From Tetrahymena thermophila SB210 (lineage: Eukaryota; Ciliophora; Oligohymenophorea; Hymenostomatida; Tetrahymenidae): 64,000 nt of DNA. This document shows, piece after piece, positions 1 through 12,400 of this stretch. Below the pieces are notes generated by a model. That model saw only the letters and a program-made list of their open reading frames with translations. It was not told the origin of the DNA and made no database searches. The stretch lies in assembly GCF_000189635.1 (NCBI RefSeq), contig NW_002476523.1:186001-250000 (forward strand), in the 5' to 3' direction. Made by a program: the position numbers and the translations under genes. The number at the start of each line of letters is the position of its first letter. Within the stretch, counting starts at the first letter, position 1.

Positions 1-2289
1 AATATTTTTACTAGAAAATATCAACAAATATTTATTTTCTTTTTTTATTTAAAAAAGCAAGTAACAAACATTCATTTGTTGTTCAAACTTTAAAAATCAC
101 AACTTAACTTTTAAATTAAACAGAGTGTAATTTCTTAAAAAAATTTATTCTAAATATCTCACTATTTTGATTAATCAAAACAGCTAGTAATATTCCTTAC
201 TTTATTTGTTAGAATATCAAACATATTTCGTATTTCTAATAGCATGTAAACCTATAACTCTGTTTCTTAAAAGAATAAATATATTTTATTTTATTATATC
301 AATAAGTGGGTAATTTGTTTTTCATCTTATAGTAGACCTTCTTGGAATTTTTTACATACTTAATAGAAAGTAACTTTTCTAAATTTTTTATAATTATTAG
401 ATTTTCAATCAAATTTTAAATAGGCAGTAAATAAAATTTTAGAATGATTTTTGATGAGAAAATAAATGAATTAACTTTCATATATATTCAAAATAGTGAG
501 TAATTAATATTTTAGAATGATTTTTGATGAGAAAATAAATAAATGCTGAATTAACTTTCATATTCAAAATAGCGAGTAATTAAGAATGATTTTTGATTAA
601 AATTAAATACTAAATTTACTTTCTTATTCAAAATAGCGAGTAATTAATATTTTAGAATGAGTTTTGATGAGAAAATAATTGCTGAAATAACTTTCATATT
701 CAAAATAGCTTGTACTTAATATTTTAGAATTATTTTTGATTAGAAAATAAATACTGAATTAACTTTCATATTCAAAATAGAGAGTAATTAAGAATGATTT
801 TTGATGAGAAAATAAATGCTGAATTAACTTTCATATTCAAAATAGCTTGTAATTAATATTTTAGAATGATTTTTGAAAAGGAAATAAATGTTGAATTAAC
901 TAACTTTCATATTCAAAATAGCTAGTAATTAATATTTTAGAGTGATTTTTGATAAGAAAATAAATGCTGAATTAACTAACTTTCATATACAAAATAGGAC
1001 GTAATTAATATTTTAGAATGACTTTTGATGAGAAAATAAATAAATGCTGAATTAACTTTCATATTCAAAATAGTGGGTATTATTATTTTAGAATGATATT
1101 TGATGAGAAAATAAATGTTGAATTAACTTTCACATTCAAAATAGGAAGTAATTAATATTTTAGAATGATTTTTGATGAGAAAATAAATAAATGCTGAATT
1201 AACTAACTTTCTTATTCAAAATAGATAGTAAATAAAATTTTAGAACGATTTTTTATGAGAAAATAAATAAATGCTGACTTTCATATTCAAAATAGCTTGT
1301 AATTAATATTTTAGAATGACTTACTTTTGATGATAAAATAAATGAATTAAATTTCATATTCAAAATAGTTGGTAATTAGCATTTTAGAAAGATTATTGAT
1401 GAGAAAATACATGCTGGCTGAATTAACTAACTTTCATATTCAAAATAGGGAGTAATTAATATTTTAGAATTATTTTTGATAAGAAAATAAGTACTAAATT
1501 AACTTTAATGTTTAAAATAGAGAGTAATTAACATTTAGAATTATTTTGGATGAGAAAATAAATGCTGAATTAACTTTCAAATTTACAATAGATAGTAATT
1601 AAAATTTTATAATGAATTTTGATGATAAAATTAAATTTAAATATAAAATAGTGAGTAAAATTTAATAAGAGTTAAAAATAAGAAATTAAAGAAATAAATC
1701 AACTTTTGAAAAACAGATGGTAATTAATTATTAGTAGATTATAAATAAGACAGATGGAAAATAAGTTTAATTTGAATTTACAGCGAGTAATATTTTATAA
1801 GAATAATTTTGATAGAGAATCTTATTAAAATGTATAAAATAGATAGTAATATTTTTGAAAGTTACTAATGTAGAGTAAGTATTAATTTTAATATGAAAAA
1901 AGTGAGTAAGAGTTATGAAAGTAATTGAAAAAATGTAACTAACTAACTATATTAATTCTAAACTAGATTGTAAAATATTTCACTGATTTAAAAAGAATAT
2001 TAAAAAAGTTAAAAATAATAATAGATTGTAATATATATTTTAAACAATTTTGGATGAAATAAAATCAAGAAATGCTTTTTTTAAAACAGCTGGTAATCAT
2101 TAATTAATCCTATTAAGAAACCAAAATATGAAATCTATTACCTATTTATAATAAAGAAAGTAAAAATTATTTATAAGAAAAGTAAGTTTTCTTAGTAAAC
2201 CTTTGAATAAAATAAATAGGGTATAACACATTGAAAGTTTTTATTACCAAAAAGCAAGATTTAAAAAATATCTATAAAAATATTAGAAG
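1..2289 (+). repeat. Intron-like tandem repeat array with 3-nt spacers
   Basis: About 34 repeat units of 54-77 bp. Each begins GTAA (twice GTA followed by another base) and ends in AG, mostly ATAG or ACAG. Adjacent units are separated by exactly 3 nt at 33 places: 58-60, 124-126, 184-186, 243-245, 307-309, 367-369, 424-426, 497-499, 573-575, 637-639, 709-711, 781-783, 846-848, 922-924, 998-1000, 1074-1076, 1145-1147, 1225-1227, 1296-1298, 1369-1371, 1449-1451, 1521-1523, 1592-1594, 1652-1654, 1717-1719, 1784-1786, 1843-1845, 1903-1905, 1967-1969, 2025-2027, 2090-2092, 2157-2159 and 2287-2289. At 2220 the spacer is a single G. Units at about 500-1590 are near copies of one another, with 4-bp duplications of AAAT or AACT, while units at both edges share little beyond their ends. 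Unit lengths are not multiples of 3. The ends match Tetrahymena splice sites, so I read the units as introns and the triplets as exons. Splicing is inferred, not shown. Confidence 0.85.
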
Positions 2290-4090
2290 GTAATTAATTA
2301 ATTAATCTTTTTACATACATAAATTAATTTATAATTTCCATTTAATTATTTAATTGAAAAATTTCAAAAAAAAATTAAATATAAAATCATTTTTTGCTTT
2401 TAAAAAGTGATGAATCACATAATATTTGTAAGATTCAGGCAACACAGTTTAGGAGATCAGAAATACACTTTTTTTTTGTTTGTTTGCTTGTTTATTATAA
2501 ATAAAATAATAATTTGAATTATTATTAATAAATATTAAAAATAATATGAATATGTGAAGTAAATCTTTATGTTTTCTATATTCATTGTAGCTTTAAATTT
2601 TAATTACTTTTTTTTTTTTAGACATGAAAAACAATAAATTATTCAGATTTAGTTTTTAAATATTTTTTATTACCAGATAGATAACCTAACTTAGTAAACA
2701 TACTATTATATTTAATTTTTTATTTAATTGAAATTTAAAATTCAATTTTTTTAGAAGTAAGATAAAAATTTCATAATTGATAATTTATAAATAAGTACAT
2801 CATTAAAAGCTTAAAAAATCCAGATATTCCTAGTTTTTGAAAATTATAATTTAATTTCCATTCAAAATGTATTTGTGATCGAATTTCAAGTTATAAATTA
2901 AATAGTTGCAAAATTTAAATTTTAACATTTATTCTAACACAATTATGCTATTTATTTAGTTTCAGTTAATAAAACTCTCTAATAGATCAATTTTATAAAA
3001 AAGTTAAAAATTTGATCTTTCATCATCATCTTGCTCTTCTTCTTCAATAAAAATTAGTAAATCTAAATATATATTTTAGAAGAATTTAAAGAAAATGAGA
3101 TAAAAGGTATCAGAATTAATTGATTTTGTGTTTGATAAAGCAAAAAAAATTTTCATTCAAAATTTAATTATATCAAAAATTTTATATTGAGTTAAGAGAA
3201 TTTACAATCGGAGCATTTTTAGATCAGTAGGCAGAAAAAAACCTCTCTGCCTACTATTTTTTCGCCTTCCAAGTATTTTCCTTGGAGGGCTACGAAACAA
3301 AAACTTTTGGATAAACTAAAAAAAAGAAAAATAAAATTATTAAAAATAATACTGTATATAGATTTATTTTAATACTGCTTTAGTAAATTTAAGTATATAT
3401 TTATACATTTATAAATTTTTAAAAAGAGAAAATATTAAAGAAAGTTTATTTTTCAATACTCAAAGATTTTATTTACTTATTTATTTACATAGATAGATTT
3501 ATTATTGATATTTTATAAACTATTTTACAAAAATCTAAATATTAATTTTTAAAATATATTTTTAGATGCTCTTTAATGTCAAAAAAGTAAAGAAAATGCA
3601 GCTAAGATAAATGCAGATAAAGCTAATAATGAGCTATTTAACTTGCCAAAGCATTAATCAGAAGAATTAACATAAGATACAAGAGTCTAATCAGCACTTT
3701 TTGCTTTGTTGTCACAAGAATTTTAGCAAGTTTTAAAGCTAGTATAATCAGTTACCCAAAAGCAAGGAGCCCAACAATTAAGATAATCAGTTGCAGAAGA
3801 AATGCAGGAAGCCTAATTAGAAGATTTTGCGCATGGATCTCCAGATATAACTTATTTCATGCAAGTAGCAAAGTTGTTGAATTATTCTTAGGTAGTCCAA
3901 CTAGGGACATTTGTGGGAAAATCTATGGCATTAACAGCAATAACTTAAAGTACTACTAATAAAAGAACAATTATTTTCATTTTTAATTTTATTTCTTTTT
4001 GCTTTTATAATTTTTTAATTAATTTCAGGAATAATAAATAAGCAAAAATCTTAAATTTAAAGCTAATATTAGAACAATAAATTAAATTGA
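58..4090 (+). CDS. Gene with single-codon exons, 5' partial, product unknown
   Basis: A plus-strand gene entering from before the window. The 3-nt exons of the array at 58-2289 would be its 5' visible part. Downstream, an exon at 3080-3106 reads E-F-K-E-N-E-I-K and leaves one base (G) before a 459-bp intron (3107-3565). The next exon at 3566 begins AT, completing GAT, and continues with a convincing glutamate- and alanine-rich helical protein, for example ENAAKINADKANNELFNLP and DITYFMQVAKLLNYSQVVQL. This phase-1 arrangement agrees with reading the triplet array so that each codon is split after its first base; that frame is free of TGA across all triplets. The exons joining 2290 to 3080 are not resolved; a GC-richer stretch at 2407-2467 may be one. 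If 3950-4028 is an intron the protein stops at TGA 4088-4090; without it the frame runs to 4276-4278. No family recognised. Confidence 0.5.
3080..3106 (+). other. Small exon linking array to 3' exon
   Basis: Bounded by TTTTAG on the left and GTATCA on the right. It gives acidic sequence in the same frame as the 3566 exon when the 3107-3565 intron is removed. The phase (one base left over) is the key support for a phase-1 gene. Confidence 0.6.
3201..3300 (+). repeat. Dispersed double-hairpin repeat, copy 1
   Basis: Lies inside the 3107-3565 intron. It contains two adjacent perfect or near-perfect hairpins: GTAGGCAG (3227-3234) with CTGCCTAC (3247-3254), and CCTTCCAAG (3265-3273) with CTTGGAGGG (3281-3289). 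It is clearly more GC-rich than its surroundings. A diverged copy sits on the minus strand at 50872-50965, sharing the TACAATC-GAGC start and the second hairpin. It could be a small structured RNA or a short mobile repeat; I cannot name a family. Confidence 0.45.
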
Positions 4091-6445
4091 TAATCCATAA
4101 TTTTAGAGTATAGACTCTATATTAAGAATTGCGAAAGCAAGCAATTTTGGATGATAATTAATTTACTCTATTTCATGTGATTTATGATTAAAGACTATTT
4201 ATAAATTTAAAAATAAATATAAGCTTAAATTGTAAAGTCTATATTAATTATTTGAAAAATTATGAGTGCACGAAATGATATTACATTTTGTAAGCTATTT
4301 CTAAATCGCTTTTGTAAAAGATTTTGCATTCATAAATAAAGAAGCCCTGCCCTTCCTTTTTAAAAATAAAATAATTTTTTCATTAGTAAATAAAGAAGAC
4401 TTTCCTTATTAAAAAAAATGATTTTTCTTAAATTCAATAAAATATTTATTTTGTTTTATTCTTAATAAATAAATAAAAACATAATAATATAATGAGATAA
4501 AACTTTTAAAATCAAGAAATAGAAAATGTAAAAATTTTTATTATTTTTAACAGATAATTTTATCTATCTTGCACTTTCATAAGCAAAAAAGTATAAACTT
4601 TCCTTTAATAAACTAAATCAATCAATCAAATTAAAAAATTAAATTTTACTGACTTTATAATAAAAAAGAAAGATGTGATAAATTTGATAATAGATTTAAT
4701 TAAATAAATTATTAAAGCCAATTTTAGATCAAATTAAATAAATTATTAACATAGTATGCAAATTATTATATTGAAAAGAATCTAAATAAATATAAGGCTG
4801 ACTGGCTGGCTGATTATAAGTCTATTACATATTATTTAAATTTGACTTTTGAAATAATTTATCTATATCAATTTTTAAAAAAAGGTAGCACAAATCTATT
4901 GATAATAATATAATAGTGAACCTTAATGAAATTTCACTTTCATATTTAATTTATTTTTGCTTTTCTGTTTTACTTTTATTTATGAAAATAATATCTATAC
5001 ACTTATAAATAAAAATTATAATATATAGCTCTCCCTTCTGACATTTAAATATCACGAACCATTAATTGAGATTTTCAAAGTATTTATTTATGTATGTATA
5101 AAATGAATGAATAAAGTAAATTTTAGTTTTTTATTTAATTTCTACTTCAATAAAAATAAATAAATTAAAATTAATAAAATAATTAAAAAAATAAATAATT
5201 TATTTAAAATATGTTTTTTTTAATTAATTAAAAAAAAGACTTTAATTCCTAAATTTATCAAATTATTAATTATTATATTAAAATAATTTATAATGTAAGT
5301 ATAAAATATAAATATAAATGTAAATGTAAATTTAATTAAGGAAATCCTATTTAATTTAAAATAAATGAATAAATGTGTAACCCAAATCAAAATAAACAAA
5401 TTATTTATAAAAATTGCAAATTTAATTTAGGAAATAAATAATTTCTTATTTAAAAGAAATAAATTCATTCTATACTTAAAATTAATTAAAAATTAAAAAT
5501 TAATTATATTTTGCAAATAATTTTTATTTAAAATTATTCAATTTTGTGTTTAAATTTAAATAATTAAAGAAAAAATGATAATAATAAATTAAAAATTTTA
5601 GAATTATATATATTTTTTGTTATGAGAAAGAAATGAATATGTGTCTAAAATAAATAAATAAATAAATAGACAGACAAATAAGTAAATAATAAATAAATAT
5701 TAATAAAAAATTGCAAATTTTATAAAATAAATCTTATTTTTTTTTAAACAAGTAAATGAATTCGAATTTCGAAATTAAATAAAATAATAATAAATTGAAT
5801 GAAAAAATCCTATTTTTATTATGATAAAATTACTGTTAAATATAAAATATTTCTTTCAAATATAAAATAATTTTAGCTTTTTAAAATCAAAATAAAATTG
5901 ATTATTTGTTTTAAAAGAGATAGATAAATAGATAAATAGATAATAATTCCTTATTAAGCGTTAATAAATTTCATTTATTGAGTAAATTTGTTTTAGCATT
6001 AAAGTTAATCTTATTATTTAACTACTTTAACTTTTTAAATACGTTTAAATTAAAAAATTCTATAGAAAGTATCAATTTATTCATAGAATAAAATTTGTAA
6101 TTCATCTCTATCTACTTGATGAGTAATTAATTATATTAATAATATTTATAAAGATATAAATGATTTAATCTAATTGGAAATTTTTGATATACATGTATGT
6201 ATATTTTTTTTGGCTAATTGTTGGCTTCTTAGTAACTAGAGAGTACTAAAAGTAATACTTAAAATACAAATTATATAAATGATAGAAGAAATTCGTTGCT
6301 TTATTTGTAATGGATTGAAATACTTAAAAATTTGTTTGTTATTAAATGAATGTAAAAGTAAACAAACACTTTAGTCATTGATATGTAAAGACTTATAAAT
6401 ATTAATTAAGAGATTATTTATTGATTTTTAGTTTAATTAAATCCT
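4091..6445. other. AT-rich intergenic spacer
   Basis: Low-complexity AAAT/AATAAATA runs, for example around 5640-5700 and 5920-5945. The first 190 bp may still be coding if the intron proposed at 3950-4028 is not used. I see no other gene on either strand. Confidence 0.6.
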
Positions 6446-9400
6446 ATGATAGAGATTTTTAATTACAACTACAACAAGAAAACTAGGTAAAGGAAAGACT
6501 AAAAGTTATAGAGAACAAAAAAGAGAAGGCTTTCGCTACTTCAAGATGTTAATCCTGACAGTTAATTTAGTGGTTTAGGTAGATTTTTTAAAAATAGTTA
6601 AGAAAATTTTAAGCATTTAGAGTTTGATTTAAGAATCAATAGTTATATTTAGTAAAAGCAAATGATGACAAAGAAATATATTTTTTTTTGTATAAATAGA
6701 TGATTATAGCTAACTGTAAATTGAAAGGAAGAGTACAAAAAATATATTAAATTATTTTAAAACCTTTTCTTTTTATTGGTCTCTGTTAATTAACTGCTTT
6801 CATATTTATACGCTGCTATCTTCTGTATTTTGGATGAGTAATTTGGGGTATCCAAGTGGACCATATTTATCGATTGAAATAGTCATAGAAATATTTATTA
6901 TAGTTGATATTATTCTTAGGATAATATTCTCGAAGTATGCAAGAAAAAATAAATTCTTTTTTATGAATTTCATATTAAACGAAGTGACTGTGCAAACCCT
7001 TTTTAATGTATTATACATCATATCTGCTATTCCGCAAGCAACAATTTTAAAAATAATTATGAATAACACTAAGTTTATAAATGAAAATAATATATAGCTT
7101 GAAGATTATTTAAGTTATATTTTTGGAATTAATATTATCAAGCTCTTAGATTTATGGAACTTCTTTTAGAAGCTGGAATTCGTTTTTATTTATACGTAAT
7201 TTCGAAAAATAATTTATATAAAATTCATAAAAACTTGTTTGATGTTTTTCTTACTGATTCACTACGTAGCCTGCTCTTGGACTTTTATAAACAAAATAGA
7301 AAAAAACACATAAGCTTAGTCTGGTTATTATTTTGAAGATTTAGATTAGTCAGGAGATTATGACATTTTCAATAGGTACATTTTATCACTCTAATGGGCT
7401 ATTGAAGTCATGAGTGGAAACTCTACAAACGATGTCGTTCCTGGAACTAAAATGGAGATTTTATTATCAGTCTTAATGATGGGAGTTGGAACTTTTATCT
7501 TAGGAGCAATCTATGCTAATTTTGATACTTTGCTTTACTATTCTAATTTCTAAGATTATAAATAGAGGTAATTTATTAATTAATCGGTTATTTAAAAGTC
7601 TACTTTAATCCCAAATTTAATTAAGTGTTTTTAAAATCCTATCACATTTATTAAATGCATAAAATGTCAATCAATCAATGAATGATTAATAATAGATAGA
7701 CGATTTCTCTAAAATTAATTAAATAATTCAGCTTTATATTAAATATTAAAAATTTAAATAAGGAGTGGTTGGCAATTAACCTTTATTTTTCAAAAAATTT
7801 TTTAGAGCAGTTAAAAATACTGCAGTTAGTTATTCTTTATTAGCATTTTAAAGCCAAAAATGATGAATTTTTAGAGTAATTTAGTATCCTATGCAAAATA
7901 TATATATAATTATATATAGCCATTTTAATCTAATTATTCAATCTGATAAATTTTATGAAAATATTACCAAAAAAATTAGTTTTTTATTATTTTTAGACAT
8001 AATATTTTTTTTTTTATTTATCAGCTCTGTCTGTCTGTCTATTTGAAATATTAAAAATGAATTAATTAATTGTCTTTAAAATATAAAAAATAGAACAAGC
8101 TAAGAGAAAACAAGAAAGTTTTGTAGATATAAAAATCTTAGAGGCATGATTTTTAAGAATATTAATAATTATTTTAACCATATCCTATAGAGTAAAAATG
8201 ATTGTAAATTCACTTACTTATTCTTTATTTTTTAAATTATTTATTTTATCTAGTTTTAGAATTATTTAGATCTTAAAATTCAATTTATTAGTAATAAAAA
8301 CAATTTATCATGAATTTAATAATTCATCTGATAAATAGAAATAGTTTCACTGAACTACTTACTTGCTTTAAGAAATAGAATAAATAATCTTTCTTAAATA
8401 TTTTAGCTTAAAATTATGCTATCTAATCCAACTTCATCAAATAAAAAATTTCAGAGAGAAAATATAATTAATTTTCATTTAAAATTGAAGATAAATAAAT
8501 AATTTCTAATAGCAAATAAAATATTTAATTTAATTTGTTTGCTTTTAAGTCATTTGCAAACAAAACAGATTCTTTACTAAAAAACCTATTTTAAATAAGA
8601 TTTTAATTTACAATTTTTATTAAATTTAATTTGATTTTTAATAAATTTTACAGCAGTATTTATTTATTTAATTTGACAAAATATTTTCTTTATTTTTTAA
8701 TAGATAAAAACTAACTGGATATAATTTAACTTCCTATGAGCCTTTAGGTAGAATTAAAATTGCATTTAAATTAGGATCTTATTAGGAATGTTAAACTTCT
8801 TAATTTGGGCTCACCTGACTTTATACTTGAGACAATGAAGTACCTTTATCCAAAAATTTGCATGAAGGGCGACATAGTTATTTGGTATGGAGAAATAGCA
8901 AATGAGATGTATTTCATTAAGAAGGGAAAAGTTTAAATAATAACTGAATGCCATTCAAGAGTAATTGCAATTTAAGAAGAAGGGTCATATTTTGGAGAGA
9001 TTGGTTTGTTAATTACAGGCAAAAGAACATGTATAGTGCAAGCTATTGAAAATTGCATCTTCATGTGCCTTAAAAAGGAACATTTCGATTTAATTATGCA
9101 GCAATTTCCTGACTAAAAGAACCACTTAATTAAAGTTAGTAAGCAGAGATTGCTAACAACTAAAGCTTCTGATTTACCTTAAGATAAAATCATTGAAAAA
9201 GTAGAATTTGTAGATTAAAAAAAAGATGATAACTTTTAAATGTCTGCTTATAACGTATTCATGAGCAACTTAAGCATGTACAACGATAGCTCTAAAAAAA
9301 ATAAAAATAAAGCTGTAATGATCAGCAACAGCCCAAGAGCGAACAACGATGAAGATAACAAGTAATAAATTGCAGACATGTCAATTCATGAAAATAGTAA

Positions 9401-12400
9401 TAAACATGGAGAAAACACTCCAAACAATAACAATGTCTCAATATAAAACTCCGATCCTTTAAATAATAACAACAATAATAATATTACTAACAATAACAAT
9501 AATAACTTAAATAAAAGCATCATTACAAATAAAGATAAGTCTAGCTATTTTAACTCATTGAAATTAAAACTCTATTAGAATTTCTTGCGCAGGTCTTAGG
9601 CATTCAAAAATAATTAAAACACACAAGCTTCTTCTAAGCGTTTATGTGATTATAAAAAATTAAATAACTTGAATAGCATTTGGAAAGGTATAATAACTTT
9701 TGTGCTTGTCTACAATCTGGTATTTGTACCTCTTTCAATAGCCTTTTCAATAGATTTTGAAGGGGGATTTCTAACTTTAGAATATTTTAATTTCATTATT
9801 TATTTTTTGGACATTATTTTTTGTGCTTACACTTCTCAGAAAGAGAAAGAAAAGAGTTAATAAAATAGCTACTAGCCAGCTTCTAAATTAAATTCAAACG
9901 ATGTCAATTCTTAATTCGTTGACTAAAATCAAAGTTAACTTAAGGCGTCAAATCAAAATAAATCAGCTTTGAATTCAATAGCTTAATCAAGCGTAGAAAT
10001 AAATTCTAAATAAACTAAAACCTAAGAAAATAACTTTAATTATAACAAAGCAGTTGATAATTACTTCAAAAAAACTACCTTTATAGTTGACATTCTCTCA
10101 ACGATTCCAATAGATATCATGCTCTCTTTGCTTAATGTTAATCCTATATTGTGCAGAGTGACAAGGTTGCTTAGACTTACCAGAGTCTATAGATTGTTTA
10201 ATCTGTATAATCTACTGCACAATCGTTTATAATGGAATAAAGCCTATTTATTTTTTAAGTTTTTTATTATTATTGCGTATGTCAATCACATTTTTGCTTG
10301 CATTTTTTATATCATCGCAATTAATGAGCTTGGTTCAGTAACTAATAATTTATTTACTAACTTTGACTCATAAGCTATACCTTCAAGAGTCCCTCTTTTC
10401 AAAGAAGTAAATAAAAAAATTAATTATCATTTTTACACTGTAAAATCAATAAATTACTTCATTTATTTAATAGGACATATGGGCTATTTACATTGAATTT
10501 TTATACTATTCATTCAACTTAACATCCTAAGGTTGCTTTGGCACCGTCCAAGCTATGTCACTTGGAGAAAGAATTGTATAAAGCTTAGTCGTACTCTGCT
10601 CTAGGATTATTACTATTTTTTTTATAGCTCAGGCACTCAATTCTGAAAAAATGGATAAAACGCTCTCCAACGAAACGAAGTCAAAAATGGAATCAATCAG
10701 AGTTTTTCTTCATTTCAAGAAATTCCCTCACAGCATAAGCAACAGGATATACAAATTTTATGACTTCCAAAATATGAAATTTAAAGGAATAAATGATGAA
10801 GAAATCTTATCTGAGTTACCAAACACAGTTTAGAATGAAATCATTCTCTAGCTATTTTAGAAGTATTTATTGATTTTTTTCATTTCTTTACATTTTTTTT
10901 ATCAAAATTGTTCATTTTAAATTACAAAAAATAAAAATTTTATTTTCTAAACAATTGTTTTAGAAAATGTTTTTGAAAATATTCCCTCATAAATCATAAA
11001 TGAAATAATAAATTAAAATATTTAAATAATATTCATATGCTCTCTCTGATTTTATTTTTCTAAAAAATTTCAAAACAAACTCCAATTTAAATAAATATTT
11101 GAATTTCATCATCTGTTAAATATATATTATTTTCTTTCTTTCTTTTAGATATTTATTTAGATTTCGCTGAATATTTCAAATTTGAATGAAAATATCAGAA
11201 TATTAAATTAAGATTATTTTAGATTTTTTTCTGTGAGATCAATGAATTTAAGACAAGTTATAAATGAAATAAATACTTTTTTATTAAAATTCAAATAAAT
11301 TATCCAAATAATTATTAATTAAAATGATTACTTTGATTTTAATGAGAAAAAACATTTTATGCACATATTAATTTCATTGAAAGAGTTATTAATTTATTTA
11401 TTTAAAATCAAAATTTTAATGAAATAAATTTGATATTTAATGAGAATGAAATTCAATACAAGATAAATTTTAAAAAATTTTATTTAACTTTGATAAAAAA
11501 ACAAAATAAAAATTTTTTATTTAAATTTAGCGTGCTTTAAAAGATTTAAACGAATTAAGCTAAAGACAAAGGCGTTGTACTTTCATTAATGAAGATGATG
11601 AAGTAAAAAATTATTCCTAAAGATGAGCATGTCTTCAAAAAAGGAGAAATAGCTACAGATATGTATTTTATTATTGAGGGATAAGCTACTGTGATGATAG
11701 AAGATGAATTTTATTTGAAGCCTCCTGTAATTTTAGCTGAATTAAAAGAAGGTGATTACTTCGGAGAGATGGCTATTCTTGATTTAAAGATAAATGTTAG
11801 AGGAGCCTCGGTTATAGCAAAATCCAACCTCCATTTGGCAAGCTTGGATATTAAAGACTTCAAGTTTGTGTGCAGCATATACCCAGAAATATACTAGATC
11901 ATCTAGCAACTAGCTGATTAGAGGAAATTAAAAAATAAATAGAAAATGCAGAAAAAATCTAATAAAAGTATAAAAGTTAATAAGGATAATCAAAATCATC
12001 AGGAGGAAGAAGAGGAGAATATTGCAGATGATAATTTTAAAACAAATCCTGATCATTTAAAGGAAAGCACTTTAATAAAGCCAATATAAGAATAGAGAAG
12101 TGATTATTTACTGTTGAAATAAAATGTTGATACGAACCAAACAAAGATTCTACATGATTAATTATAAAATGAGACAAATCTTTTTACTAATGAAAATAAT
12201 GTAACTTCTTAGTAAAAGAACCTCAATTCATAGCATAAATTAGTTTTTAATCCAACAAAAAACTTGTTAGGCCCTTAGATATATAATACGAAGGTCAATA
12301 TAAATTAATTTGATTTTTAAATAGAATCTGTTGAAGATAATATATTCAATAAAAATAATAAAAACATAAGAACAGCATAGGAAGAAACCAATTATTAACT

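Noticed and set aside
497-1594. A tandem-repeat protein read straight through the central units
   Set aside because: One frame of the 72-bp unit is open for a unit or two, but the 4-bp length changes between units break it repeatedly. Splice-like ends explain the pattern better.
1-2289. CRISPR-like array (regular repeats with short variable spacers)
   Set aside because: Spacers are 3 nt, repeats are 54-77 bp and uneven, and everything else in the window is ciliate nuclear DNA.
7154-7336. Separate small protein at 7154-7336
   Set aside because: Off-frame shadow of channel repeat I, whose own frame carries S5 and the pore.
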